Positions 8,135 to 17,002 of a stretch of DNA of 36,821 nt are shown here, in pieces. The notes under the pieces were generated by a model. It saw only the letters and a list, made by a program, of their open reading frames with translations. It ran no database searches and had not been told where the DNA came from. Every line of letters begins with the position of its first letter. Position 1 is the first letter of the stretch. The stretch covers positions 1 to 36,821 of the forward strand of contig CAZOWM010000035.1 in the NCBI GenBank assembly GCA_964583615.1, in the 5' to 3' direction. A program made the position numbers and the translations under genes. This DNA comes from CAZOWM01 sp964583615. Its GTDB lineage: Bacteria > Spirochaetota > B62-G9 > DRHN01.

Positions 8135-8581
8135 GTGGGGGAAAAAATAAAGATCGGTATAATTATCTGTGACCGCTACCGCAGGTGTGCGGGCGGAAAG
8201 TGTTTCAGATCATTGCGGAATAGGGAAGGCGCATTTCGCATATACAAGAATATGGAAGTTGAAATTGTAGGGTACACCACTTGCGACGGGTGTCCCGGTG
8301 GCAATGTTGAATATGCGGTGGATGAAATGAAAAACAACGGCGTAGAGGTGATACATCTCGCAACAGGGCTCATTGTGGGATATCCGCCATGCCCTCGTAT
8401 TACGTATTTTCATGACTTTATAAATAAAAAATACGATCTCGAAGTTGTTTACGGAACACATCCCATTCCTCAAAAATACCTCACGATGCACAATCGGTTA
8501 AAAACTTGGGATAACCAAAAGTGGCAGAACATCATTCAGCCTACATTGGGGGATGAAAAAACACGTTTATCCTATGACTAG
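8135..8581 (+). CDS. CGGC domain-containing protein (putative metal-binding)
   Basis: The 148-residue protein matches the CGGC family pattern: an N-terminal strand then CDRYRRCAGGKC (Cys 12, 18 and 23), and a second site TTCDGCPGGN (Cys 50 and 53). A third Cys pair element is seen in GYPPCPRI. These conserved cysteines are thought to bind a metal or Fe-S cluster; no reaction is established for the family. It begins with GTG, preceded by GAGGAGGAA at good spacing. The gene is more AT-rich than the enzymes to its left. CGGC proteins are common in anaerobes, often near corrinoid or metal genes, and a MetH-activation-like protein is encoded nearby on the opposite strand. Confidence 0.8.
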   Translation: MGEKIKIGIIICDRYRRCAGGKCFRSLRNREGAFRIYKNMEVEIVGYTTCDGCPGGNVEYAVDEMKNNGVEVIHLATGLIVGYPPCPRITYFHDFINKKYDLEVVYGTHPIPQKYLTMHNRLKTWDNQKWQNIIQPTLGDEKTRLSYD

Positions 8582-8622
8582 GGAGGAAGTCCCACAGTCA
8601 GATATTCATCCTGAGAAATTCC

Positions 8623-8931
8623 TCATATGAGACGAGGTTCAATAGTTCCTTTCTGTATTTCTTTAATTCCCGGTATGTGTAATCCATCGATAAAAATGAT
8701 GTCGTACTTCTTATCTTTTGGAATCGTTTTGAAAAACTCATCAGAAGTCATTCGATAGGTACAATCAACATTGGGGTCCACACCTTCTTTATGCGGTACG
8801 ATTACTTTGTTAAAATTATTTTTAGAATTCTGCACACCAATTTCGAGATAATCCCTGTAGTGTTTTTTTTCTATCAAATGATTGATGAGCGCGGTTCTGT
8901 CAATGGATTCTTCAGATTCTCCTCTTCTCAT
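8623..8931 (-). pseudogene. Truncated class I SAM methyltransferase (Methyltransf_24-like)
   Basis: The 102-codon frame holds the first half of a methyltransferase of the type found in glycan clusters: YLEIGVQNSKNNFNKV at the SAM-binding strand and loop, YRMTSDEFF, and YDIIFIDGLHI. In intact relatives DGLH is followed by a long helix and a further 60-100 residues, including a GG-x-hydrophobic-HD segment. Here the frame leaves the family within a few residues of DGLH and stops. The start overlaps the stop of the preceding 63-codon gene as ATGA, suggesting coupling, but the N-terminal residues MRRGESEESIDRTALINHL fit the family only from about residue 10. Probably a 3'-truncated, non-catalytic gene; a functional short SAM-binding protein cannot be excluded. 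Confidence 0.6.
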
Positions 8932-9119
8932 CCTATTCCCTTCAGTTTTTCCGGTGTTGCCTCTCCGATCATCATTTTGATGATGTTCTTGTAACCGATC
9001 TTTCTGTTCATTCGAAAAAATTTGGCCATCTCCTCATAAGCCTCCGGAAAGTTTTCTTGCAGCTGTTTGAGACCTGCGTCGATAGCCTTCAGCTCTTCGA
9101 GGGTTGCGATTGCAGGCAT
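8928..9119 (-). CDS. Small helical protein (63 aa), unknown function
   Basis: An ATG with an excellent ribosome site (AAGGAGGAAACAGAA) starts a 63-residue, charged, helical protein beginning MPAIATLEELKAIDAGLKQL. The FRMNRKIGYKNIIKMMIG segment resembles a helix-turn-helix or protein-contact pair, but I do not recognise a family. It starts 13 bases after the stop of the MetH-activation-like gene, so the two are almost certainly co-transcribed. Its own stop overlaps the start of the truncated methyltransferase. A role as accessory subunit to the B12-type protein is inference from position. Confidence 0.7.
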   Translation of the reverse strand: MPAIATLEELKAIDAGLKQLQENFPEAYEEMAKFFRMNRKIGYKNIIKMMIGEATPEKLKGIG

Positions 9120-9132
9120 TTCTGTTTCCTCC

Positions 9133-9807
9133 TTATCTATATTTTCTTGCCATTTCGGGGTCGTACTGTGCGCGTCTCTTCACACACGGGTGTCGCTTGC
9201 AGAGCATGCAGCTCTTAAAATCCACCTCTGTGGGGAAATAGATCCCGGAAACAGATTTTATAGGATCCATCAAAAAACGCTCAGTCAATCGTACCCCGAT
9301 CAGGGATTCCACATCCCCGAAAAGGGAAAAAAGTAACCTCTGCTCAGAGATAGGCCAGTCACTCAGGGAACCCGGGTTCATGTGAGCCGTGTTGGCAAGT
9401 GCGTACGTCTCTGTAATCACCTGTTCCATATATGAAAGCGCGTGCTCGAGCACGAGCTCCTTGATCGCATCGAAACAGAACACCTTCATATAATTTTCAT
9501 GATCGGGCTCTATTTTTTCGAGCTCAGTGCCTGCGGTCACGATATACGGAAATACCCGTTCTGTATTTTCAAGATTTTTTCTGAGAACTCTGCTTTTGAA
9601 AAGTACACCCTCGATCCTTACGGAATCGTCATTCTTCTCTTCCAGGTAGGATACAGAATAAAGTACCTTGGGACGTGCAGTGCTTTCCGTTTTCTCGAGG
9701 AGTTCTGCAACGGTTTTTTCAATGAACGGATTTCTCTTCGAGAGCTTCAACGCACTAACCACTGATTCTGTGTCTAAAGATACCGGAATGTTGTCTATGA
9801 TCTCCAT
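9133..9807 (-). CDS. MetH activation domain-like protein (B12-dependent methyltransferase accessory)
   Basis: A 224-residue stand-alone protein resembling the activation domain of B12-dependent methionine synthase: MNPGSLSDWPISEQRLLFSL (about 141-160) is the region that contacts cobalamin and SAM in MetH, followed by PIKSVSGIYFP. It then adds a Cys cluster, SCMLCKRHPC, and RRAQYDP. Stand-alone versions with such a cluster occur in anaerobes beside corrinoid methyltransferases and are believed to help reactivate oxidised corrinoid. The ribosome site is AAGGTGGG. Its neighbours are a 63-residue gene just downstream and, 178 bases upstream, a DUF3467 gene. No corrinoid protein is encoded here; the URO-D family gene at 34.7 kb is the only possible methyl-transfer relative in the window. 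Confidence 0.72.
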   Translation of the reverse strand: MEIIDNIPVSLDTESVVSALKLSKRNPFIEKTVAELLEKTESTARPKVLYSVSYLEEKNDDSVRIEGVLFKSRVLRKNLENTERVFPYIVTAGTELEKIEPDHENYMKVFCFDAIKELVLEHALSYMEQVITETYALANTAHMNPGSLSDWPISEQRLLFSLFGDVESLIGVRLTERFLMDPIKSVSGIYFPTEVDFKSCMLCKRHPCVKRRAQYDPEMARKYR

Positions 9808-9985
9808 TGCTTCCCACCTTCGTTGTTTTTCATTCGAGTGCCCTTCAGGGTATCATAGAGAAATATGAAGTATTTCACCCGTTTAATCAGGAGGTAACCT
9901 CTGCATACCGTACAGCGCGCTGTTTCACAAAGAAAAAACCTATGCAGTCCGTATTCCTTCGACGCATAATGAATTGAACCCCGCG

Positions 9986-10276
9986 TTACGGCTTGAATCC
10001 GATATGCGATTCCCGTCCCGGTTCGTCAGAGGGCCTTATTTGCCCGTATTTCATTTCATATTTTTTCATGTTCTCCTGCATTGCAGAGATGATGCGCTTC
10101 ATATGACCCGGGCTTGTAATGACCCGGGCGGTCTGTACACCTGCGGGAGGCGCTATAAGTAGAAAGTCAAGAATAAACTCCTCAGCTGTATGCTGAATGT
10201 AGAGCGAGTTCGCATACACACCGCCGATGATCTCTTTTTGGAACTCAACCTTAATTTCCTTTTTTCCGTCGGCCAT
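9986..10276 (-). CDS. DUF3467 family protein
   Basis: The 96-residue protein carries the DUF3467 core: YANSLYIQHTAEEFILDFLL, then APPAGVQTARVITSPGHMKR, and a helical end MQENMKKYEMKYG. The family is widespread and of unknown function; the fold is thought to be small alpha/beta. The start ATG is preceded by TTAGGAGAATTACA. It follows the M16C peptidase gene on the same strand, with a 207-base interval that holds a candidate overlapping membrane frame. The two may be one transcript. Confidence 0.85.
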   Translation of the reverse strand: MADGKKEIKVEFQKEIIGGVYANSLYIQHTAEEFILDFLLIAPPAGVQTARVITSPGHMKRIISAMQENMKKYEMKYGQIRPSDEPGRESHIGFKP

Positions 10277-10476
10277 TGTAATTCTCCTAACTGTAGAAAT
10301 GCGATAATTAACAACAGGGCGAACATCGAGAAAATCGTTCTCAGCACGATCGCGGAAACGATCACTTCTTTTTCGGGGGATAAGTTGAGACTCTTGCCTG
10401 CAATGAAAAAGATCGGGGGCACCGCAAAGAGTCGCATTCCCGTGATGGGGAGGATGATAGAAATGATCGCAAGCAT
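10153..10476 (-). CDS. Candidate small membrane protein overlapping the DUF3467 start
   Basis: A 107-codon frame starts 8 bases after the peptidase stop. Its first 65 or so residues are strongly hydrophobic in two blocks, MLAIISIILPITGMRLF and RTIFSMFALLLIIAFLQL, separated by a polar AGKSLNLSPEKE turn. This is a plausible two-helix hairpin. The rest overlaps DUF3467 out of frame and is Arg/Ser-rich, like a shadow of that gene. The ribosome site is weak (AGCGGGT at long spacing). Possible readings are a real two-helix protein whose tail overlaps, a gene whose 3' end was lost, or chance. Confidence 0.28.
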   Translation of the reverse strand: MLAIISIILPITGMRLFAVPPIFFIAGKSLNLSPEKEVIVSAIVLRTIFSMFALLLIIAFLQLGELQWPTEKRKLRLSSKKRSSAVCMRTRSTFSIQLRSLFLTFYL

Positions 10477-10483
10477 GAAAGCG

Positions 10484-13411
10484 TTACCCGCTAAAAACGG
10501 AAATCAGCTCATCGAAGAGTGTGCTGTTCTCCCTGAGTACAGGCTCACTCCCGATGACGCAGAAATGTTGCTGGTTCATCACATCCTCGACCATTTCTGC
10601 GCACTCTGTGATGTTTCTACTCCCCGTATCAAGTACCTCTTCCCTGGAGCGCTGTACATCTCCCTGCGTAATGTTGCTGAAATATCGCTGCGCTGCGACC
10701 TCTCCCTTCATTGAGGGAGTGAGCGGCGCATCTAGTTTACTGATAGTTCCGATGATATACTTTGTCATCTCACGTGTATCTGCGAAAAAGGACCTGAGAT
10801 ACTTTCCTGCTTTCCTGTACACCCCCAGTGTTTTTTTAAGGTTTGGATCACGATACGAGCAAAAATACATGTTCCCGTTCCGTAAAAATCTGGCGAAACT
10901 GCCGTATGCTCCTCCCTGAACACGAACGCGGTTCCAGAGATAGTCCATGCTTGCAATGCTTTGCAGGACCTGAAGCGTTCCACTGTAACGGTATCCCAGC
11001 CTTTTAAAGTTGTATCCCTGAGCCACATACTGCACTTTCCCGGGCGTCAGAAGGCCTTCGTTCTTTCCCCTCGGCGCAAAACGGTAGGAAACAGGCGCGG
11101 ATTCACCCTTTCCAAGGCTTTCCAATATTCCAGGAATGCATCTGACTACTGGAGTGTAATCACTCTCCTCGGCAGTGACGCTGAAAGTAAGCTGCCCGTC
11201 TCTGAACAAAATCCGCGCAATGTCCTGAAGCTTCGAGATGAGCATCTCCTGTTTCTGCTCGAGTGTTCTTTCAAGATCTGCGACAAATTTGTATAAGGAA
11301 AGCCCCGAAACCGATTCGCTAAAATAACCAACCGGGGAAAAATATGATAAAAGACGTGAAGAAGCGATCATATGCCCGTTCTGATAGATACTCATCTCCA
11401 TTCGTGATTTCGCTTCCCTGATTATTTCTTTCAGGCGTTTTTTCTCGTCGAATATCGTGCGTCCAATTATCTCACTCAGCAACACTCCAAGCTCTGGAAG
11501 TTTCGTTACGAGCGACTTTGCCCTCACCATAAACTTTGGATAAAAGAGGCCATCATCTTCTTTGTCGCCGAAGATCTCCGGACTGAAGGAAATTCCCCCG
11601 GTATGGATATTGATTTCATTTGCAAGCTCTGCATAATGATAATGCTCAGTGCTCACTTTCCCCAATATCTGTGAAAGGAGCGCAAGGTAAGGAAGATCAT
11701 CCTGGGGTACATGTATGTCAAAAAACAGATCGATGTAGGCGATCCTGCTTGTGAATATTGGATGGAAAAGAATCTTGTGCTTGCCTTCCTCACGCACCTC
11801 CTGGGGAAGCTCCTCGGCTTTCGGGTCAATGTCTTGCAGCGTAAGGAGGGGAATCGCGCGCAATGACTCCGGAGGATCGGGTGTCATCTGTCTCTTTTTC
11901 AGTGTTTCAGTCTGTTTTATGAACTCTCCCACTTCAGAACGGCTCAGAGTCTCCTTGTACTGAGAAAGCTCTTTCTCTATTTCACGTTCCTTTTTTTCAG
12001 TCAGCCCTTTCTGTGGTTCCACGATGACGTGTGCGCAGTGAGAGTTGTTGAGAATAGAGCGTTCAATCAGGTCCTCGAGGTACCGGTTTGTAAGCGCCTT
12101 TTTTATCTCCTTCAGTACCGGTTCGTATTCGAGATGCACGAAGGGATCAGAATCGTAGAGCCAGCTGTCCATCGATTGTACGCAGTACACCAATCCCTTT
12201 GGAAATCCGCGAAAGTCAGCTTCCCTTAGCCTAAACTCCTTGATGTTGATGGACGCCTCGATCAGTTTCTTATCGATTCCCTCACGCACGAGGCCGCGGA
12301 GAGTTTCGCGCACCACGGTTTTGAAGGGCTCGGCTTTGTCGCTATTGCTGTTCTTCACGACAATGCTAAAAACAGGCTGCAGCATGCTCGATTCGAACTG
12401 ACCGAAGACGTCTTTTCCAAGCTCCGCATCGAGCAGTGCCTTTTTCAGTGGAGCTGCGGGAGTTTCCAGGAGAAGGTACTCTAAAACGTCAAAGGCAAAA
12501 TAGAGCTCTCTGTCAGTTGCCTTCCCGACGACAAAGCTTGAGCTGAGATACGTTTTTTCCTCCTCGGATTCATCGGGCGAAATCGGATATTGAGTTTTGA
12601 CTTCCACACTCCTGGAAAACGGATTCTGAAGGCGAATGTGAGAGTCGACTTCGACCCTGTCGTAGTCTTTCAGGTAGGACTCATTGAGAAACCCCAGTAG
12701 ATCGAGTATGTTCACGTCTCCGTACACATAGAAGTAGCCATTCGAAGGATGGTAATATTTTTTGTGAAAATCGAGAAACGCGTCGCGTGTAAGCTTAGGA
12801 ATAACGTCGGGGTCTCCTCCTGATTCCACGCCGTAGCAGGTGTCAGGAAAAAGTGATTCTGGTATTTTTCTAAAGAGAACGGACTCCGGAGAGGAGAACA
12901 CCCCCTTCATTTCATTGTACACTACGCCTTTGTACTGTATTGGCTCCTCAACTGAATTGATCTCGTAGTGCCATCCTTCCTGCATGAAGATCTCCGGATA
13001 TTCGTAGATATTTGGATACAGTACCGCGTCTAGATACACATCTATGAGGTTGAAAAAATCCTTCGAATTTCTGCTTGCAACCGGGTACATCGTTTTGTCG
13101 GGAAAGGTGAATGCGTTTAAAAACGTGTTTAACGATCCCTTCACAAGCTCGACAAAAGGCTCCTTGGATGGGAACTTTCTGGATCCGCAAAGCACCGAGT
13201 GCTCGAGAATATGCGGGATCCCGCTGCTGTCATGAGGCGGGGTCCGAAAGCTCACTGAAAATACTTTGTTGTCATCTTCGTTTTCAAAATGGAGAAGCCG
13301 CACACCGCTCTTTTCATGAAGAAATATTCTTCCTAGGGAGTTGATTTCCCTTATCCGCCTCTCTTCTTTTAGCATAAACCCGTGATACGTTCTGTTTTTC
13401 TCAAGGTCCAT
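10484..13411 (-). CDS. M16C family zinc metallopeptidase (presequence protease / falcilysin type)
   Basis: At 975 residues this is a full-length M16C oligopeptidase with the inverted zinc motif H67-I-L-E70-H71 in IPHILEHSVLCGSRKFP and the downstream KGSLNTFLNAFTFPDKTMYP signature. The four-domain clamshell with a long coiled linker around residues 480-520 (EKKEREIEKELSQYKETL) is as expected. Relatives degrade short unfolded peptides; organellar PreP clears targeting peptides, and bacterial members are cytosolic. No signal peptide is seen. The ATG follows GGAAAGGG at 6 bases. It is divergent from the transglutaminase-like gene across 211 bases and upstream of DUF3467. Confidence 0.92.
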   Translation of the reverse strand: MDLEKNRTYHGFMLKEERRIREINSLGRIFLHEKSGVRLLHFENEDDNKVFSVSFRTPPHDSSGIPHILEHSVLCGSRKFPSKEPFVELVKGSLNTFLNAFTFPDKTMYPVASRNSKDFFNLIDVYLDAVLYPNIYEYPEIFMQEGWHYEINSVEEPIQYKGVVYNEMKGVFSSPESVLFRKIPESLFPDTCYGVESGGDPDVIPKLTRDAFLDFHKKYYHPSNGYFYVYGDVNILDLLGFLNESYLKDYDRVEVDSHIRLQNPFSRSVEVKTQYPISPDESEEEKTYLSSSFVVGKATDRELYFAFDVLEYLLLETPAAPLKKALLDAELGKDVFGQFESSMLQPVFSIVVKNSNSDKAEPFKTVVRETLRGLVREGIDKKLIEASINIKEFRLREADFRGFPKGLVYCVQSMDSWLYDSDPFVHLEYEPVLKEIKKALTNRYLEDLIERSILNNSHCAHVIVEPQKGLTEKKEREIEKELSQYKETLSRSEVGEFIKQTETLKKRQMTPDPPESLRAIPLLTLQDIDPKAEELPQEVREEGKHKILFHPIFTSRIAYIDLFFDIHVPQDDLPYLALLSQILGKVSTEHYHYAELANEINIHTGGISFSPEIFGDKEDDGLFYPKFMVRAKSLVTKLPELGVLLSEIIGRTIFDEKKRLKEIIREAKSRMEMSIYQNGHMIASSRLLSYFSPVGYFSESVSGLSLYKFVADLERTLEQKQEMLISKLQDIARILFRDGQLTFSVTAEESDYTPVVRCIPGILESLGKGESAPVSYRFAPRGKNEGLLTPGKVQYVAQGYNFKRLGYRYSGTLQVLQSIASMDYLWNRVRVQGGAYGSFARFLRNGNMYFCSYRDPNLKKTLGVYRKAGKYLRSFFADTREMTKYIIGTISKLDAPLTPSMKGEVAAQRYFSNITQGDVQRSREEVLDTGSRNITECAEMVEDVMNQQHFCVIGSEPVLRENSTLFDELISVFSG

Positions 13412-13622
13412 AGCATGCCCTTTCCATTGAATCGGGTTCTCGTGTAATTAATAAAGTAATATGAATACATATGTTAATGTAGAGATTTCGCACGATACGA
13501 ATTCTTATGTTGTCCGTTTACACACAACCGGTTATTGTTTTTATGACCTGCTGCTCAATAGAGTTACGAAAAGAGGTTTACAAAAACACTTATCGGGAAT
13601 GAAGAAAAGGAGAGAATAAAGA

Positions 13623-15404
13623 TTGAAAGAAAGTCGCCCGTTCAATCAGGAGAAAGAATTGCAAAAGGTTCTTTCAGACATAGAAATGTATTCTTCCGCT
13701 TTCACCCTCTCCGATATGGAAATATTTGTCTTTCCTGAACTGCTGTATGCACTCGTGCTGGCGAACATAATGTCTCCCGTAATCTGGGAGTGGAGAATAG
13801 ACCCGTGGTTCAAAGGAATCGAGAAAAAGCCCTCTATTCAACGAATCAACCGGGTGAAACAATTCATCATAAACAATTTCGTATTCAATCTCGACCTTGA
13901 AACGTGGGGGCTGACCACACAGGAGAAAGAACTCGCCCGCTTCAAATCTTATCTCTCAGAGGAAACGATTGCAGCATCCAACGCGCTCTTCGGGTATGAG
14001 GGTGACCGGTACTACTTTAGTAGTGACATACGAAAGCACTTCGGACTGGACAAGTACACGAATAATGTCATTCCCTATTGGAAAACCGAGACTGTGGAAG
14101 CGATGAAAGCCTTTCAAAACAAACCCGGCTACGAAGGTGGTGCAGGCGAATGCGTTTCTCTCTCGACCCTCTACGCAGCAGCGCTCTTCATAGTTGCACG
14201 CATTCCTCTCGAAAAGATCTTTCTTATGGCTACACCGCTTCACTCCCAGAACTTCATCGAAGTTCAGCATGGAGTGCTCACCAACAACAGAAGGATCGTC
14301 ACGAAAAATATGTGGTTCAACGGCACCTCACTGTCGACGAAAGCACGAAGAGCTCTTGAGAACGAGGAAGTAACCGTCGTTTCCCACATTTCTGGGACCA
14401 TTCACACGATCTACAAAAAGGCATCAATTGACAGGAAAGCATACCAATCTTTTAAACACGTCCTCTCGGATTTTCTCAGGGCAAATCTTCGGCCGGAGAT
14501 CATCAGCAACTTCATGAGAAAGGAAAGTGAGTATCAATGCTGCTTTCAGTACTGCCATACACTCCACGGAAAACCGATGTACATAGAAGTAGAAAAAATC
14601 TACCGATACGAGCACACGAGCCCAAACAGTTTTTCGACCGATTCGCGAGGAGCGCTGTTGAACGAGATCGATACAGAGGAGTTCAGCTTCGCCCCAATCG
14701 CCGAACGTATCCTCCTCAACGACTTCGAGGAATTCATACGAACACATCCTGACCTTGAAATCGATGACCTTGATCACATCATTACCCACGAGCTCATGAT
14801 AGAACTGTGTCCGCGAATAGAAAACATGTTCCAAAGCCTGAAGAACTTCCTGTGGGTGAAACCCAGACTTCCGGATGAGAACAAGGAGTTTTTGGAAACA
14901 GACGGGCTTTCTATTCCCGCTGAGTTCACGAGAGACCAAATCCAGGATTACATTACTGAGAAATCGAGTACAAATCGCACCGCTCACCTTGCGATATACG
15001 CATACAGAAATATGGAGCGTATCAGTTGGGTACCATTTGCCAAGGCCGCTGTGGAAAGGAATCCGGTGAGCCTCGACGCTTTAAAAGAAATGTCGATCTA
15101 TGACGCCGCGAAGGCGCTTTCAGTGCTGAAGAATCGATCGATATATGATGGGGCGCGTCTCGCACTTCCAGATGAGGTGTGGAATTATGGAAGCGGCGAC
15201 GGAGTCGAGAAGGCATTTCTTTTCTCAAACGTGCTAAAAGAGAGACACCCCGGCGAGACAATCAGAGTGGATGTCTCGGGAGCCCGCGTATCAGTCGAAT
15301 CTCACGGAGAAAAATACGAGTTTCAATCGGAGAAGGGTCTTTATAAAAAAATCGAAATCAGCCCGGACGGTTACAGCGATAAAGAGGTTAAACGCCCTTT
15401 TTAG
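13623..15404 (+). CDS. Large protein with transglutaminase-like core, unknown function
   Basis: The 593-residue protein has a central segment reminiscent of the transglutaminase/papain-like fold: GAGECVSLSTLYAAALF with Cys 177 at the start of a helix, and His 207 or 216 in ATPLHSQNFIEVQHG followed by LTNNRRIVTKNMWFNGT. The Cys-helix then His order and spacing fits that fold but I cannot confirm an Asp partner. There is no signal peptide, so it is probably cytosolic. The N- and C-terminal parts are not recognised. The start is TTG, about 11 bases after AAGGAGAG; the next in-frame ATG is at codon 22. It meets the ketoacyl synthase gene tail to tail, with a 4-base overlap of stops. Confidence 0.7.
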   Translation: MKESRPFNQEKELQKVLSDIEMYSSAFTLSDMEIFVFPELLYALVLANIMSPVIWEWRIDPWFKGIEKKPSIQRINRVKQFIINNFVFNLDLETWGLTTQEKELARFKSYLSEETIAASNALFGYEGDRYYFSSDIRKHFGLDKYTNNVIPYWKTETVEAMKAFQNKPGYEGGAGECVSLSTLYAAALFIVARIPLEKIFLMATPLHSQNFIEVQHGVLTNNRRIVTKNMWFNGTSLSTKARRALENEEVTVVSHISGTIHTIYKKASIDRKAYQSFKHVLSDFLRANLRPEIISNFMRKESEYQCCFQYCHTLHGKPMYIEVEKIYRYEHTSPNSFSTDSRGALLNEIDTEEFSFAPIAERILLNDFEEFIRTHPDLEIDDLDHIITHELMIELCPRIENMFQSLKNFLWVKPRLPDENKEFLETDGLSIPAEFTRDQIQDYITEKSSTNRTAHLAIYAYRNMERISWVPFAKAAVERNPVSLDALKEMSIYDAAKALSVLKNRSIYDGARLALPDEVWNYGSGDGVEKAFLFSNVLKERHPGETIRVDVSGARVSVESHGEKYEFQSEKGLYKKIEISPDGYSDKEVKRPF

Positions 15405-16744
15405 GCTCCACCGTCGTATTTTCTGAACACCAGAGCCCCGTTCTGTCCACCGAACCCGAAGGATTCCTTCAGCACGATGCGTACTTCGTGTTCCCTGCTC
15501 TTGTTCGGCACGTAATCAAGATCGCATCGCTTGTCGAGATCAGGAGTTACGCTGTCGACGTATTCTGTGTCGGGATTTTCCAGATTGCTGGTCGGTGGTA
15601 TTTTCCCCTCCTGCATGCAGAGAAAAGCGACGATGGACTCGAGCCCTCCCGCTGCCCCTATCGTGTGACCAAAGTAGGACTTGGAGGAGCTGATGGGGAT
15701 TTTGTAGGCATAATCGCCGAACACCTGTTTGATAATGAAGGATTCATTGGGGTCATTGAGTACAGTCGAGGTTCCGTGTGCATTTATGTATTCAATTTCA
15801 CTGGGCAAAACACCTGCCATGTCCAACGCCTTCTGCACTGCACGGATTCCTGCTTTCGCGTTTGGATCCGGAGCCACGATATTATATGCATCCGCGGAAT
15901 ACCCGAAACCGATCACCTCTCCGTAGATTCGCGCCCCCCGCTTGAGCGCGTGCTCGAGCTCCTCCATGACGAGGATTCCGGCACCCTCACCGAGAACGAA
16001 TCCGTCCCTCTCCCTGTCAAATGGCCGCGAGGCCTTTTCAGGCTCGTGGTTTCTCCTGCTCAGGGCCTTAATAATGTCAAACCCTGAGAAAAAATAGGAA
16101 CTCAACGGCGCATCCGCTCCGCCGGTGATCACCATTTCCTCGACTCCAGTCTTCACGACCAAAGCCGCCATTCCAATAGCATGAGTTGCAGAGGAGCACG
16201 CAGTAGATATGGTGTAGCAGGTGCCACGCAGGTAGAACCATTCAGCAGCGGTTGTGGCACCAACATTGCAGTTCGACTGGGGGAGTGTGAAGGGGTTCAT
16301 TTTTTTCGGTCCTCTGTGTTCGAGAAAGGAGACGTGTCCCACAAGCATGATATCTGTGTTGCTCTCTGACTGTCCGAGGATCACTCCGCACCTCATTGGG
16401 TCAACGTCCACAAGATGGAACTTGCTCGGACCATCCTGGAGAGCCTTTTTTACCTCATTCACCGTAAATCCGGCATCCAGCAGCGCGAGATATGTGCCTA
16501 AGACGGTGTACTGAGTGGCTTTCCCCGCTTTCTTGAGTCGCTTCGGATTTTCAAAGTATTCGTCGAGAGGTAAATTGTCAATAGGTGAAAAGACCTGGCT
16601 CTTGTACTGATCAAGATCTACATCGTCATAATCGATATTTCTAAAATATCCTTTCCCCTGTTCCGCATTCTCCCAGAACGTGTCCTTTCCTACCCCAATC
16701 GAAGACACCGGTCCGAGACCGGTTATCACTGCTCTCCTGTTCAT
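15401..16744 (-). CDS. Beta-ketoacyl-ACP synthase II (FabF-type)
   Basis: A complete 447-residue thiolase-fold condensing enzyme. The catalytic Cys183 lies in TISTACSSATHAIG, His323 in NAHGTSTVLNDPNE, and His360 in KSYFGHTIGAAGG, the Cys-His-His triad of KAS I/II. The C-terminal FGFGGQNGALVF is also characteristic. FabF enzymes extend acyl-ACP with malonyl-ACP. It is about 35 residues longer than usual, with extra residues in an early segment (about 45-70 and 100-115), and no ACP or other fab gene is nearby. It may therefore serve a specialised lipid or polyketide route. The ribosome site is GGGAAGGG. Its stop overlaps the stop of the convergent neighbour. Confidence 0.9.
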   Translation of the reverse strand: MNRRAVITGLGPVSSIGVGKDTFWENAEQGKGYFRNIDYDDVDLDQYKSQVFSPIDNLPLDEYFENPKRLKKAGKATQYTVLGTYLALLDAGFTVNEVKKALQDGPSKFHLVDVDPMRCGVILGQSESNTDIMLVGHVSFLEHRGPKKMNPFTLPQSNCNVGATTAAEWFYLRGTCYTISTACSSATHAIGMAALVVKTGVEEMVITGGADAPLSSYFFSGFDIIKALSRRNHEPEKASRPFDRERDGFVLGEGAGILVMEELEHALKRGARIYGEVIGFGYSADAYNIVAPDPNAKAGIRAVQKALDMAGVLPSEIEYINAHGTSTVLNDPNESFIIKQVFGDYAYKIPISSSKSYFGHTIGAAGGLESIVAFLCMQEGKIPPTSNLENPDTEYVDSVTPDLDKRCDLDYVPNKSREHEVRIVLKESFGFGGQNGALVFRKYDGGA

Positions 16745-16945
16745 GTACTAACCCTTCCCGTAGACAGATTCCAAAAGAAACCAATCGGTGCAGTCACAGT
16801 AAACACGAATCCCTTCAGTTGTTTCGCTTTTTTGTAATGTACATTGAACCTTCAAGTAAATCAAATGCTTTCTCAAAACAGAAATTGATGGCGCGATATC
16901 AACAGAAGCAGGCAGAGGACCTCATCAAAGCAACAAATTAACTTT

Positions 16946-16973
16946 TTTACAGAGACATGTTATATTCTATATC
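16946..16973 (+). promoter_or_regulatory. Candidate promoter for the activase/dehydratase pair
   Basis: TTTACA (16946-16951) and TATATC (16968-16973) are 16 bases apart, 29 bases before the ATG at 17003. The match is fair and in an AT-rich stretch. Confidence 0.4.
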
Positions 16974-17002
16974 GAAATTCTAATATGGGTACGGGAATCT
17001 GA

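Noticed and set aside
9880..9925. AGGAGGTAACCTC-like inverted repeat
   Set aside because: The stem is about five bases with almost no loop, and no U-run follows; it is not a credible terminator or riboswitch.
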